A stretch of 47,239 nt of DNA. It comes from a bacterium (GTDB lineage: Bacteria > Latescibacterota > Latescibacteria > Latescibacterales > Latescibacteraceae). Each line of letters begins with the position of its first letter. The first letter of the stretch is position 1. A model generated the notes under the pieces. The model searched no databases. It saw nothing but the letters and a program-made list of their open reading frames with translations, and was not told the origin of the DNA. Positions 40,741 through 47,239 of this stretch are shown here, one piece after another. The position numbers and the translations under genes are program-made. The stretch is taken from contig JAJFUH010000165.1 in assembly GCA_021372535.1 (NCBI GenBank), positions 1 through 47,239 on the forward strand, given 5' to 3'.

Positions 40741-42420
40741 TTACAGAGATGGGTGTTTGAGATGAAATCCGGTGGCATTCTGGTACGTCCGGGCGAGCGC
40801 AAGCAGGGTTGCCTCATCGTAAAGCCTGCCGACAAATGATATGCTCACCGGACATCCCCGTTCGTTGAAACCATGCGGAACGATCACTTCGGGATGACCG
40901 GTAATGTTGGTAAGCCAGTTGGTCGGCCCCACAAACGTGGGAGTAACATAGGCATCTATGTCCGCCATAACTGCCTCCATAGCCTTCATGGCGTGGGTTC
41001 GGGCACGGTTTGCCTGAATATAGTCCACCGCAGGTACAAGGTGGTACGCCGGGTATCTTTTAAGACGCTCCCCCGACGATTCAACCATATCGCTCATTCC
41101 CGGATTGGTGAAGTCGAAGGCTGCGGCGCCCTCGGTAAAGAGGATAAGATACACCATATCTGCCGGACACTCAGGGAGTTCCATGGGAACCAGCTTGACA
41201 CCGAGCGAGCGGAGAACATCGAGAGTATCGTTGTTGAATTTCATATTCGTTCGAGCCCGATTTTCGACACTTTCAACCGTCCCCTCGAATTCCGCCCTGA
41301 CATACCCGACACGGAGGCTGCTGGCATCGAGCGATGAATTCCAGTTGAACGGCAGATCGACTACATCGTGGTCAAAACCATCGGGGCCGTAGAGCGCATT
41401 GAACACAACCGCGCAGTCCTCGGCTGTTCTGCAGAGCGGTCCGACCTTGTCCATGCTCCAGCTCAGCGCCATCGCACCGTACCTGCTGATACGGCCGAAT
41501 GTGGGCCGCAGCCCGGTAACTCCGCACCGTTCGGAGGGGCCGGCAATCGAGCCGCGCGTTTCGGTTCCGACAGCGAATCCGACAAGTCCTGCGGCAGTCG
41601 CGGAACCGGGCCCAGCCGACGAGCCGCTCGAACCCTCGTCGGGTTTCCACGGGTTACGGGTCTTCCCGCCAAACCAGTTTTCCCCGCTCGCGAACGCGCC
41701 TGTGGCAAGCTTCGCGATGAGCACCGCACCGGCTTCGGTCAGACGGGTAACGACGGTTGCATCCATGTCAATGATACGGTCTTTGAAAGCTTCCGAACCC
41801 CATGTTGTCCGGTAGCCGCGGACAGCGAACAGGTCCTTGATACCATAGGGGATGCCGTGGAGAATTCCTCGGTATTTCCCCGCAGCAATCTCCTCGTCAG
41901 CCTTTTTCGCCTGACGGAGGGCGAGTTCCTCGGTGAGAGTAACCACGCAGTGCAGGATAGGATCGTACTTTTTGAGGCGGCTCAGGTACATGTTCGTAAG
42001 GTCGGTGGAGGTCACCTGACGGGTTTCGATCAGCTTCGCGAGGTGTGTAACCGGGTAGTAGGCGGCATCCTCGATTCTGGCGGGTTTTTTGACGGTGACA
42101 GGGCTCATGTGAAACGGCTTCCGTTCAGCCGGAAACTTCATACCGGGAAGCGCGGGATTGAAGACGAGCGCGGGCGGGACGCTGTTACCAAGCTCGATGG
42201 TACGGATGTAATCGTATGTTTTCCCGAGGCTGTCGAGGATTTTAACCATCGATTCCCTCTCCGCTTCGGTAAACACCAGCCCGGCAATCTTTTCGGCAGA
42301 AGCGATCATGTCAACCGTGATTTCCTGCCTGTCATGTGCGACAGCGGTCAGGGCTTCGGGAAAAAGCGTACCCGCAAGCCCGGCAGAAGCGCAGTAAACG
42401 GCAAAACGTCTCCGGTTCAT
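40741..42420 (-). CDS. Tat-exported amidase (amidase-signature family)
   Basis: I chose ATG 42420 (559 residues; AGGA 6 nt upstream), which puts the twin-arginine motif at the N-terminus (MNRRRFAVYCASAGLAG). ATG 42465 (AAGGGA 7 nt upstream) is a real alternative. The Ser-cisSer-Lys triad is visible: Lys195 in YGIKDLF, a Ser of the GSSGSSAGPGSATAAG stretch (263-278) and the nucleophile Ser291 in GTETRGSI. The N-terminal ~100 residues are an added helical region common to secreted members. These enzymes hydrolyse linear amides, including acylamides and amide-capped peptides or sugars. It is followed by the atypical Nramp-like transporter, suggesting hydrolysis then uptake. Confidence 0.9.
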   Translation of the reverse strand: MNRRRFAVYCASAGLAGTLFPEALTAVAHDRQEITVDMIASAEKIAGLVFTEAERESMVKILDSLGKTYDYIRTIELGNSVPPALVFNPALPGMKFPAERKPFHMSPVTVKKPARIEDAAYYPVTHLAKLIETRQVTSTDLTNMYLSRLKKYDPILHCVVTLTEELALRQAKKADEEIAAGKYRGILHGIPYGIKDLFAVRGYRTTWGSEAFKDRIIDMDATVVTRLTEAGAVLIAKLATGAFASGENWFGGKTRNPWKPDEGSSGSSAGPGSATAAGLVGFAVGTETRGSIAGPSERCGVTGLRPTFGRISRYGAMALSWSMDKVGPLCRTAEDCAVVFNALYGPDGFDHDVVDLPFNWNSSLDASSLRVGYVRAEFEGTVESVENRARTNMKFNNDTLDVLRSLGVKLVPMELPECPADMVYLILFTEGAAAFDFTNPGMSDMVESSGERLKRYPAYHLVPAVDYIQANRARTHAMKAMEAVMADIDAYVTPTFVGPTNWLTNITGHPEVIVPHGFNERGCPVSISFVGRLYDEATLLALARTYQNATGFHLKHPSL

Positions 42421-42549
42421 CTGCAATCCTATAGAATCAGCATGATGGCGGGGTAATCGATTCATCACAATGTCCCTTTCAACGCATACAACAAATCATC
42501 CTGACCGTTTTATCCACGGAAAAATACGGAAATATTCTGCGGTATCACA

Positions 42550-42723
42550 TCACATGAAAAAACGAGTGAGCCACTGCCCTCCGGGAAGTTGACGGAGTAT
42601 CCCCCGTATGATCTCACGGTGCAGCCTGCTCCTGTTGGCGGCATACCAGTACCCGATCTGCCTGCCGAACCTGAAGTAGATACTTTCATTGCCCACGATA
42701 CGGTTGACCTTTCTCAGGGTAAA
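42550..42723 (-). pseudogene. In-frame coding-like tail beyond the aldo/keto reductase stop codon
   Basis: Directly after the TAA of the aldo/keto reductase gene (42724-42726), the same frame stays open for 57 codons to a TGA at 42550-42552. It reads as a well-formed polar/aromatic segment (VNRIVGNESIYFRFGRQIG, then YWYAANRSRLHREIIRGIL and RQLPGGQWLTRFF). Codon choice resembles that of real genes here. There is no ATG; a GTG early in the stretch is the only possible start. It may be the end of a decayed gene, a read-through extension, or chance. Homologous YghZ proteins lack it. Confidence 0.35.
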
Positions 42724-43719
42724 TTATTCCTGCTTCAGGATCGCTTCGATGCGGGCAAGTTCTTCATCGGCAAATTTCAGGTTGTTCAGAGCGGCGACAT
42801 TCTGCTCGATCTGCTCCACCCTGCTTGCGCCAATGAGAACCGTGGTAATCCGGGGGTCTTTCAACAGCCACACGAGCGCCATCTGGCTCAGGCCCTGCCC
42901 TCTGTCCGATGCCACCCGGTTGAGAGCCTGAATTTTCCTGAGCACGTTTTCCGTAATCTGCTCGCGTTTCAGAAAACCGTGAGGTTTGGCTGCTCGTGAA
43001 TCATCGGGAATGCCGCTCAGGTAACGATCGGTGAGGAGCCCCTGTGCAAGCGGCGAGAAAGGTATGCAGCCGATGCCTTCATCCTCAAGAACATCGAGGA
43101 GTCCGTCCTCGACCCAACGGTTGAACATCGAATATTTCGGCTGGTGAATAAGACAGGGAGTTCCCAGTCCCCTGAGAACAGCAGCAGCGCGTTTTGTCTG
43201 TTCGGCTGTGTAATTCGAGATTCCCGCATAAAGCGCCTTTCCCTGGCGAACCACGAGATCGAGCGCGGCCATTGTTTCCTCTAACGGCGTGTCGGGATCG
43301 GGCCTGTGCGAGTAAAAGATATCGACATAGTCGATACCGAGACGTTTGAGGCTCTGGTCGAGGCTGGCGACGAGATACTTTTTCGAGCCCCAGTCGCCGT
43401 ACGGCCCGGGCCACATGAGGTAGCCGGCTTTCGAGGAAATAATGAGCTCGTCACGGTATCCCGCGAGATCGGTCTTGAGGATTTTCCCGAATGTTTCCTC
43501 GGCGGAGCCCGGCGGGGGACCATAGTTGTTGGCAAGATCGAAATGGGTTATTCCCAGATCGAACGCCCTCCGCACCATGGCACGGCAGGTTTCCATCCTG
43601 TCGACTTCACCGAAGTTGTGCCACAGTCCGAGCGAAACCGCAGGCAGCTGAATTCCGCTTTTCCCGCAGCGGTTGTACTTCATCAGGTCATAACGGTTTT
43701 TATCGGGCATATACTCCAT
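42724..43719 (-). CDS. yghZ: YghZ-type aldo/keto reductase (L-glyceraldehyde 3-phosphate reductase)
   Basis: The 331-residue protein has AAAGGA 6 nt before the ATG. Long stretches match E. coli YghZ (Gpr): YNRCGKSGIQLPAVSLGLWH, FDLANNYGPPPGSAEE, DELIISSKAGY.MWPGPYG and LLIHQP-type LIHQPKYS. The AKR tetrad is complete: Asp61, Tyr66, Lys97 and His138 in FYSHRPD. The NADPH-binding end is VLIGASRVEQIEQNV. YghZ reduces L-glyceraldehyde 3-phosphate and other aldehydes such as methylglyoxal. It follows the Tat-exported Gfo/Idh/MocA gene by 134 bp on the same strand. The substrate in this organism may be a sugar-derived aldehyde. It has no leader, so it is cytoplasmic. Confidence 0.92.
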   Translation of the reverse strand: MEYMPDKNRYDLMKYNRCGKSGIQLPAVSLGLWHNFGEVDRMETCRAMVRRAFDLGITHFDLANNYGPPPGSAEETFGKILKTDLAGYRDELIISSKAGYLMWPGPYGDWGSKKYLVASLDQSLKRLGIDYVDIFYSHRPDPDTPLEETMAALDLVVRQGKALYAGISNYTAEQTKRAAAVLRGLGTPCLIHQPKYSMFNRWVEDGLLDVLEDEGIGCIPFSPLAQGLLTDRYLSGIPDDSRAAKPHGFLKREQITENVLRKIQALNRVASDRGQGLSQMALVWLLKDPRITTVLIGASRVEQIEQNVAALNNLKFADEELARIEAILKQE

Positions 43720-43853
43720 GGTCTATCCTTTCACATTGATATTATGTATGATTTTGTTGAAAATTGTGTACCGGTGCAGCGTCATGCTTAATCTGTTTCG
43801 GCATCGGTTTCAATCAAATTCCCGGGTCACATCACGGTCGTCATCGATAATCC

Positions 43854-44999
43854 CTATGCCAGTCTGATAATGGCGTTCTCATCAGCCGCCTGACGGGCGA
43901 GGAGCGAAACACGGGTCATTTCGAACGGTTCTTCGGGCGCAATCACATGCTTCCCCTGTCCGCGGAGCTCCGCAATGAAATCAGCGAAAAATGATTTCCG
44001 CTCCGGCAGAGGAATATCGTACGGTTTCTGCGATGTTGTGATGAGTTCCACCCTCGTGGCCAAGTCCTTGATTTCAACGACACCCTCGGAGCCGATCACC
44101 CTGAGACGGTCGTCTCCGTGCGTAGGAGCGGTTTCAGGCCGCAGATAATCCATGTTGATCATCGCGGTCCCGCCGTTCCTCATCCCGAGGAGCACACCCG
44201 CATAATCCTCGCAGCCGGGATAATCCGGGTGATCCTTGTTGCCCTGGAATGCAGCGACCCGCGTATAGTTCATTTGAGTCGTATAGTGAATGTAATCAAT
44301 CGCATGTATTCCTACCCACGGTATCGTTCCGCCGTACAATATACCGTCCTTATAGAAATCGGGACGGCTTTCACCGAATTTATACGATTTTTGAGCCGTC
44401 GCAAGGATCGGCTCGCCGATTTTCCCCTCGGCAATGGCATCATGGACAGCCCGGAACTGCGGCTCCATCCTCATGCTGAGGAGCGCTGTGAGGCGAACCT
44501 TGTGCTTTATCACCGCGCCGAGAAGTTCATCCAGGTCCCCGATGGTTGTCGCCACCGGCTTTTCCGACATGATATGAATCCCCTTTTTTGCGGCGGCGAT
44601 CGATGCCCGGGCATTCTGATGGTACGGCAGGCATATACCGACAATATCGAGCTGCTCCTTTTCGAGCATTTCCTCGTACGTATCATATATTCTGGTACCC
44701 GCCGGAATTTTCAGACCGGGATTATCGTACACGGCGTACGCGGCAAGCTCGGTTCCGGGAACCTGCGGGATATCGTCGATGATTGTCGCGGTATGGCCGG
44801 TCGTACCGATCATGCCGATTTTTATGACCTCTCCGGAGCGATATGTCCTGAAGGAGTAATCGAACCGGGCGGGCAGGACCGGCCCTGTCACGGCATGTGC
44901 CTGATCGTTCGACAAGGCGAACGCTCCCAGTCCCGCTATTCCGGCAGTTCCCAGGTATTTCCTCCGGCTGAACGTATGGTTTGTGAAACAATCGCTCAT
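43854..44999 (-). CDS. Tat-exported Gfo/Idh/MocA-family oxidoreductase
   Basis: The 381-residue protein has GGGAGG close to the ATG and a twin-arginine leader (FSRRKYLGTAGIAGLGAFALS, split at about 10-30). Its Rossmann loop (IGMIGTTGHT, about 61-70) has a looser glycine pattern than usual. CLPYHQNARAS and SEKPVA (EKP at 146-148) are canonical. GIHAIDYIHY near 228-237 supplies the Asp/His pair. Export through Tat implies a tightly held NAD(P) and action in the periplasm, perhaps as a cofactor-regenerating or hydride-shuttling enzyme rather than a free dehydrogenase. It is first in a reverse-strand run with the aldo/keto reductase, amidase and atypical transporter genes. Confidence 0.86.
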   Translation of the reverse strand: MSDCFTNHTFSRRKYLGTAGIAGLGAFALSNDQAHAVTGPVLPARFDYSFRTYRSGEVIKIGMIGTTGHTATIIDDIPQVPGTELAAYAVYDNPGLKIPAGTRIYDTYEEMLEKEQLDIVGICLPYHQNARASIAAAKKGIHIMSEKPVATTIGDLDELLGAVIKHKVRLTALLSMRMEPQFRAVHDAIAEGKIGEPILATAQKSYKFGESRPDFYKDGILYGGTIPWVGIHAIDYIHYTTQMNYTRVAAFQGNKDHPDYPGCEDYAGVLLGMRNGGTAMINMDYLRPETAPTHGDDRLRVIGSEGVVEIKDLATRVELITTSQKPYDIPLPERKSFFADFIAELRGQGKHVIAPEEPFEMTRVSLLARQAADENAIIRLA

Positions 45000-45186
45000 A
45001 CTGCCCTCCCGCCCGATGGTTCTTCGGGCGTTTCAATCCCGGAATTACGACATGTATGCTCTTGCACTTTTTTAAATTCCCTCTGTTGACGGTTCAGATA
45101 AGGTACGAAAATCCATTTATGAATGCATCGTTTTTTCCACCACGATTATGGCCCGAACACGTCATGACTCATGTAATCCAGATTAT

Positions 45187-45350
45187 TCGTGAAAATATCA
45201 TAACAAATTTTACCACGGAGACACGGAGAACACGGAGAAAAATAATTCATGTAATAATTAGTTTTATCTGAAAATACGTTTTCATCCTTCGTTGTGACTA
45301 TCTATAGTCATGGAGGTTATTCGTGAAAATATTTAACCACAAAGGCACAA
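45187..45350 (-). repeat. Two solo distal modules of the 3'-associated repeat
   Basis: TTCGTGAAAATATC...ACCACGGAGACACGGAGAAC (45187-45240) and TTCGTGAAAATATTTAACCACAAAGGCACAAA (about 45320-45350) match, in the same orientation, the distal ends of copies B and D. The 15-mer and the CGGATTT modules are missing. The second is the best uninterrupted match to the site split by MITE-like copy 2. Confidence 0.6.
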
Positions 45351-45408
45351 ACAGTCATAACGGATTATCATACATGACGAAATAATTGTTCGCGATTTTT
45401 TATTGCAG

Positions 45409-45455
45409 GGGCGATCCTCCGTCGTTGCTGTAGGGGCAACCCTCCGTGGTTGCCC
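45409..45455 (-). repeat. Tandem degenerate hairpins downstream of the M50 gene
   Basis: Two related units follow each other: GCAGGGGCGATCCTCCGTCG and GTAGGGGCAACCCTCCGTGG. The second forms a perfect hairpin, GGGCAACC (45434-45441) with GGTTGCCC (45448-45455). They lie 36 nt beyond the M50 stop codon and could end its transcript. Confidence 0.5.
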
Positions 45456-45490
45456 ACTGTTAAAATAGATAGATAAAAAAACTCTGCGAG

Positions 45491-46174
45491 TCATGAACCG
45501 AATACGGCGATCCGAACCAGATGAAGACCATTGAAAACAAGCCCGAACGGCAGCCCTGCCTTCTCCGCGATATATCCGATAAAATGCCAGTAGGCGTTCC
45601 CCACCGGCTTGACGTAAAACATCACGATGATGAGCGCTAAAAAAATTACCTGCGACCGTTTATAGAGGTACAATCGTACCTTCCGGTGCATGAAAGACGC
45701 CAGTGCGCCGAACCCGTCGAGCGGAGGTATGGGCAGAAGGTTGAATAACACCGCGGTGAGCTGGCAGTAGCAGAGAAAGGCATACGCCGACCAGAAGACG
45801 GGATGCAGCCCGGGCCCGGCAATTCCGTACCGGAACGGAATCATCATGGCGCAGAAAAGCAGGGCGCTCGAAAACGGCCCGGCAAGCGAGACAGCGCTCT
45901 CCCAGATCCTGTTCCGGAGAGCGTTACGGTTGATATAGACCGCGCCACCGGGAAGTCCGATTCCGCCTAAAAGCAGGAAAACGAGCGGATATACGATGCT
46001 GGTGGAGATATGAGTATACCGGAGCGGGTTGAAGGTCAGGTAACCGCTTTCCCTGACCGAGCGGTCACCGCCGAGGTATGCGATGAGCGCATGAGAGAAC
46101 TCGTGCACACATACGCTGAATATCCATCCGCAGAGAACGAGCGCGAGCGCTGGTATATTTACATTACCGTGCAT
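45491..46174 (-). CDS. Site-2-protease-type (M50) membrane zinc metalloprotease
   Basis: The 227-residue protein has about five or six membrane segments. The zinc motif HEFSH (His24, Glu25, His28) is in the first, and the third ligand is in NLLPIPPLDG (145-154, Asp153). WESAVSLAGPFSSALLF at about 91-107 is the conserved mid helix. It has no PDZ or CBS domain, so it is the compact form found in many bacteria and archaea, which cleaves membrane-embedded regulators or peptides. The start lacks a strong ribosome-binding site; GGAG lies about 12 nt upstream. It follows repeat copy D and is probably transcribed alone. The target is unknown. Confidence 0.9.
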   Translation of the reverse strand: MHGNVNIPALALVLCGWIFSVCVHEFSHALIAYLGGDRSVRESGYLTFNPLRYTHISTSIVYPLVFLLLGGIGLPGGAVYINRNALRNRIWESAVSLAGPFSSALLFCAMMIPFRYGIAGPGLHPVFWSAYAFLCYCQLTAVLFNLLPIPPLDGFGALASFMHRKVRLYLYKRSQVIFLALIIVMFYVKPVGNAYWHFIGYIAEKAGLPFGLVFNGLHLVRIAVFGS

Positions 46175-46227
46175 TCAGTTCATGCTCTCCGGCCGTATCG
46201 ATGAGCTCCGATCGACGATCACCATAA

Positions 46228-46421
46228 TCCATGTTATTCATGAAAATATTTTTACCACCAGGACATAAAATTACAAGGAGATATGAACGATTATTTATAC
46301 TATCATGAGTAGTTATTAATCGTTCACATCTAAAAAGATATATTAAAAAAACAAATCCGTGTAAATCCGCCCGATCCGCGTAAATCCGCGTTCTATTGTA
46401 TTTTGCACATAGATCGGGATA
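46228..46421 (-). repeat. Modular 3'-associated repeat, copy D
   Basis: On the reverse strand it begins only about 6 nt after the stop codon of the edge gene, with GATCTATGTGCAAA and ATAGAACGCGGATTTACGCG. Tandem CGGATTTACACGGATTTG and a T-run follow, then the 15-mer GATAGTATAAATAAT (46290-46304), and finally TGGTGGTAAAAATATTTTCATGAA. It is the most complete copy. Confidence 0.75.
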
Positions 46422-46426
46422 AAGGA

Positions 46427-47239
46427 TCACCCGAACTTTTTCTTGAACAGGTCAGGGGTTGTATCGTCGGGATGATTGGGCAGCTTCACCGGAGACTCCC
46501 AGTTATCTGCTATCTCGTCGAGCCGCACCGGATTGCCGTCCCGTTCGAGCACCGATTTCCATCCGGCCAGGAAAACCGCGGTCTTGTGGACAATCTGGTC
46601 GAATGTCTGGGGCATTTCCCCGTTGTACGCCATGTTCTGAAACGCCCAGATCGTGGGAGCCCATATCTCTGTCTTGTTGAACGGGTATCCCGTGCCGGTA
46701 TAGATATTGAAATCCTCGCCGCCGTAAGCTTCGGGCGTATGTATCTGCACCGTACCCCATGACCCGCTCACCTCGTTGAGTGTCCCGTAGAAGAGTCGGC
46801 CGTCCTTGTCCGCATGCTCATAGGTGAGAATCCCGGGAGGACTGTACCAGCTCTTGGTGCGGTACGAGACAGAGACAACCGGATTACCGGCTTCGGCAAT
46901 CGCTTTGCAGACCAGATAGACACCGTGAACGCCGTGTGTCGGGTAATCGTCGAAGGAGTTCGTGGCGCTGTAGCAGATGATGTTCTTCCCGGTCGTCCAG
47001 GCCTTGGCGCGGGCGATGGATTCGTTGTGCTCGTGGCTCGATGGACAGAGGATGGTCGCGTTGTACTGTTTCGCCATATCGACCATCTTTTTCGCTTTCG
47101 CGAGCGAATTGGCGAACGGCCGGTTGATGAGATTGGGCAGCCCGGCTTTCAGGTAGGGTTCGTGGAGAATGTGGTTCCATGGATGATTGTAGTATCCACC
47201 GTTGATGATGCCGTCCACCTTCCCGAGCATGTCATCGAA
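46427..47239 (-). CDS. Gfo/Idh/MocA-like oxidoreductase, partial (5' end outside the window)
   Basis: The frame is open to the window edge (FDD precedes the first internal Met), so the N-terminal dinucleotide loop is missing and 270 residues are visible. HEPYLKAGLPNLINRPFANS, near visible residues 25-45, corresponds to the strand and EKP region of the family, with the motif changed to NRP. A substrate-domain-like sheet follows (GTLNEVSGSWGTVQIHTPEAYGGEDF, split) and then a helical end (DQIVHKTAVFLAGWKSVLER), as in Gfo/Idh/MocA proteins. Whether it has a Tat leader cannot be seen. The change of EKP suggests altered chemistry or loss of dehydrogenase activity. Repeat copy D starts just after its stop codon. 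Confidence 0.7.
   Translation of the reverse strand, partial: FDDMLGKVDGIINGGYYNHPWNHILHEPYLKAGLPNLINRPFANSLAKAKKMVDMAKQYNATILCPSSHEHNESIARAKAWTTGKNIICYSATNSFDDYPTHGVHGVYLVCKAIAEAGNPVVSVSYRTKSWYSPPGILTYEHADKDGRLFYGTLNEVSGSWGTVQIHTPEAYGGEDFNIYTGTGYPFNKTEIWAPTIWAFQNMAYNGEMPQTFDQIVHKTAVFLAGWKSVLERDGNPVRLDEIADNWESPVKLPNHPDDTTPDLFKKKFG

Larger units (their letters stand above)
45000..45490. other. Intergenic region made largely of repeat fragments
   Basis: This 491-bp stretch between two reverse-strand genes holds two solo copies of the distal module of the 3'-associated repeat and a pair of degenerate hairpins, all listed separately. No gene is seen. Confidence 0.6.

Overview
This looks like a chromosomal fragment from a Gram-negative bacterium of the FCB superphylum or a related candidate phylum; the gene mix resembles Latescibacterota-type genomes, but that assignment is inference. 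The evidence is: two secreted propeller proteins ending in the NPFNP...YNIAGQK type C-terminal (FlgD-like, type IX style) sorting domain; a TonB-dependent receptor with a carboxypeptidase-regulatory-like N-terminal domain beside a DUF4249 lipoprotein; a promoter before that receptor that fits the Bacteroidota TAnnTTTG form; and six proteins with twin-arginine-like leaders. There are no rRNA or tRNA genes, no CRISPR array and no transposase gene. All mobile sequence seen is non-autonomous.

Layout. 0-7 kb: exported bicupin, DUF218 membrane protein (reverse strand), secreted heparinase II/III-like lyase, a Gfo/Idh/MocA oxidoreductase and a Tat-type xylose-isomerase-like TIM barrel. 7.4-12.3 kb: a GDP-mannose 3,5-epimerase homologue, two tandemly duplicated family 2 glycosyltransferases separated by nested repeats, and an exported AGE-family epimerase. 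12.6-16 kb: promoter, TonB receptor and DUF4249 lipoprotein, ended by a bidirectional terminator. 16.1-24.4 kb (reverse strand): FAD-dependent oxidoreductase, nitrilase-family hydrolase, a large secreted protein of unknown function, a Gfo/Idh/MocA oxidoreductase and a GH109-like protein. The first of these has a promoter with a perfect palindrome in its spacer. 24.9-28.4 kb: secreted FG-GAP/VCBS protein and M28 peptidase. 28.7-34.4 kb: an AT-richer islet with two Reg_prop propeller proteins and a beta-helix-like secreted protein, preceded by a perfect CRP-type palindrome. 34.8-39 kb: M1 aminopeptidase with HEAT-like repeats (reverse) and a secreted beta-propeller protein (forward). 39.3-45 kb (reverse): Gfo/Idh/MocA oxidoreductase, YghZ-like aldo/keto reductase, amidase and an atypical Nramp-like transporter. 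45.5-47.2 kb (reverse): M50 protease and the 3' part of another Gfo/Idh/MocA-like gene.

How the genes may work together. The window is rich in exported enzymes acting on carbohydrates and amides: a lyase, a GH109-like protein, an AGE epimerase, a TIM-barrel isomerase, an FAD oxidoreductase, an amidase and five Gfo/Idh/MocA proteins. Those that bind cofactors carry Tat-like leaders, as expected if they fold in the cytoplasm and act in the periplasm. Together they suggest oxidative or epimerising processing of sugars outside the cytoplasm, with uptake through the outer membrane. This is inference from gene content.

The most distinctive non-coding content is a layered set of dispersed elements. 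A modular repeat with an invariant 15-mer lies just downstream of stop codons, always in the orientation of the upstream gene. A short inverted-repeat element flanked by TA carries different hairpin cores in its two copies, and one copy is inserted inside the modular repeat. There are also a translatable LASEYEFKG repeat and a large palindromic element near 34.5 kb.
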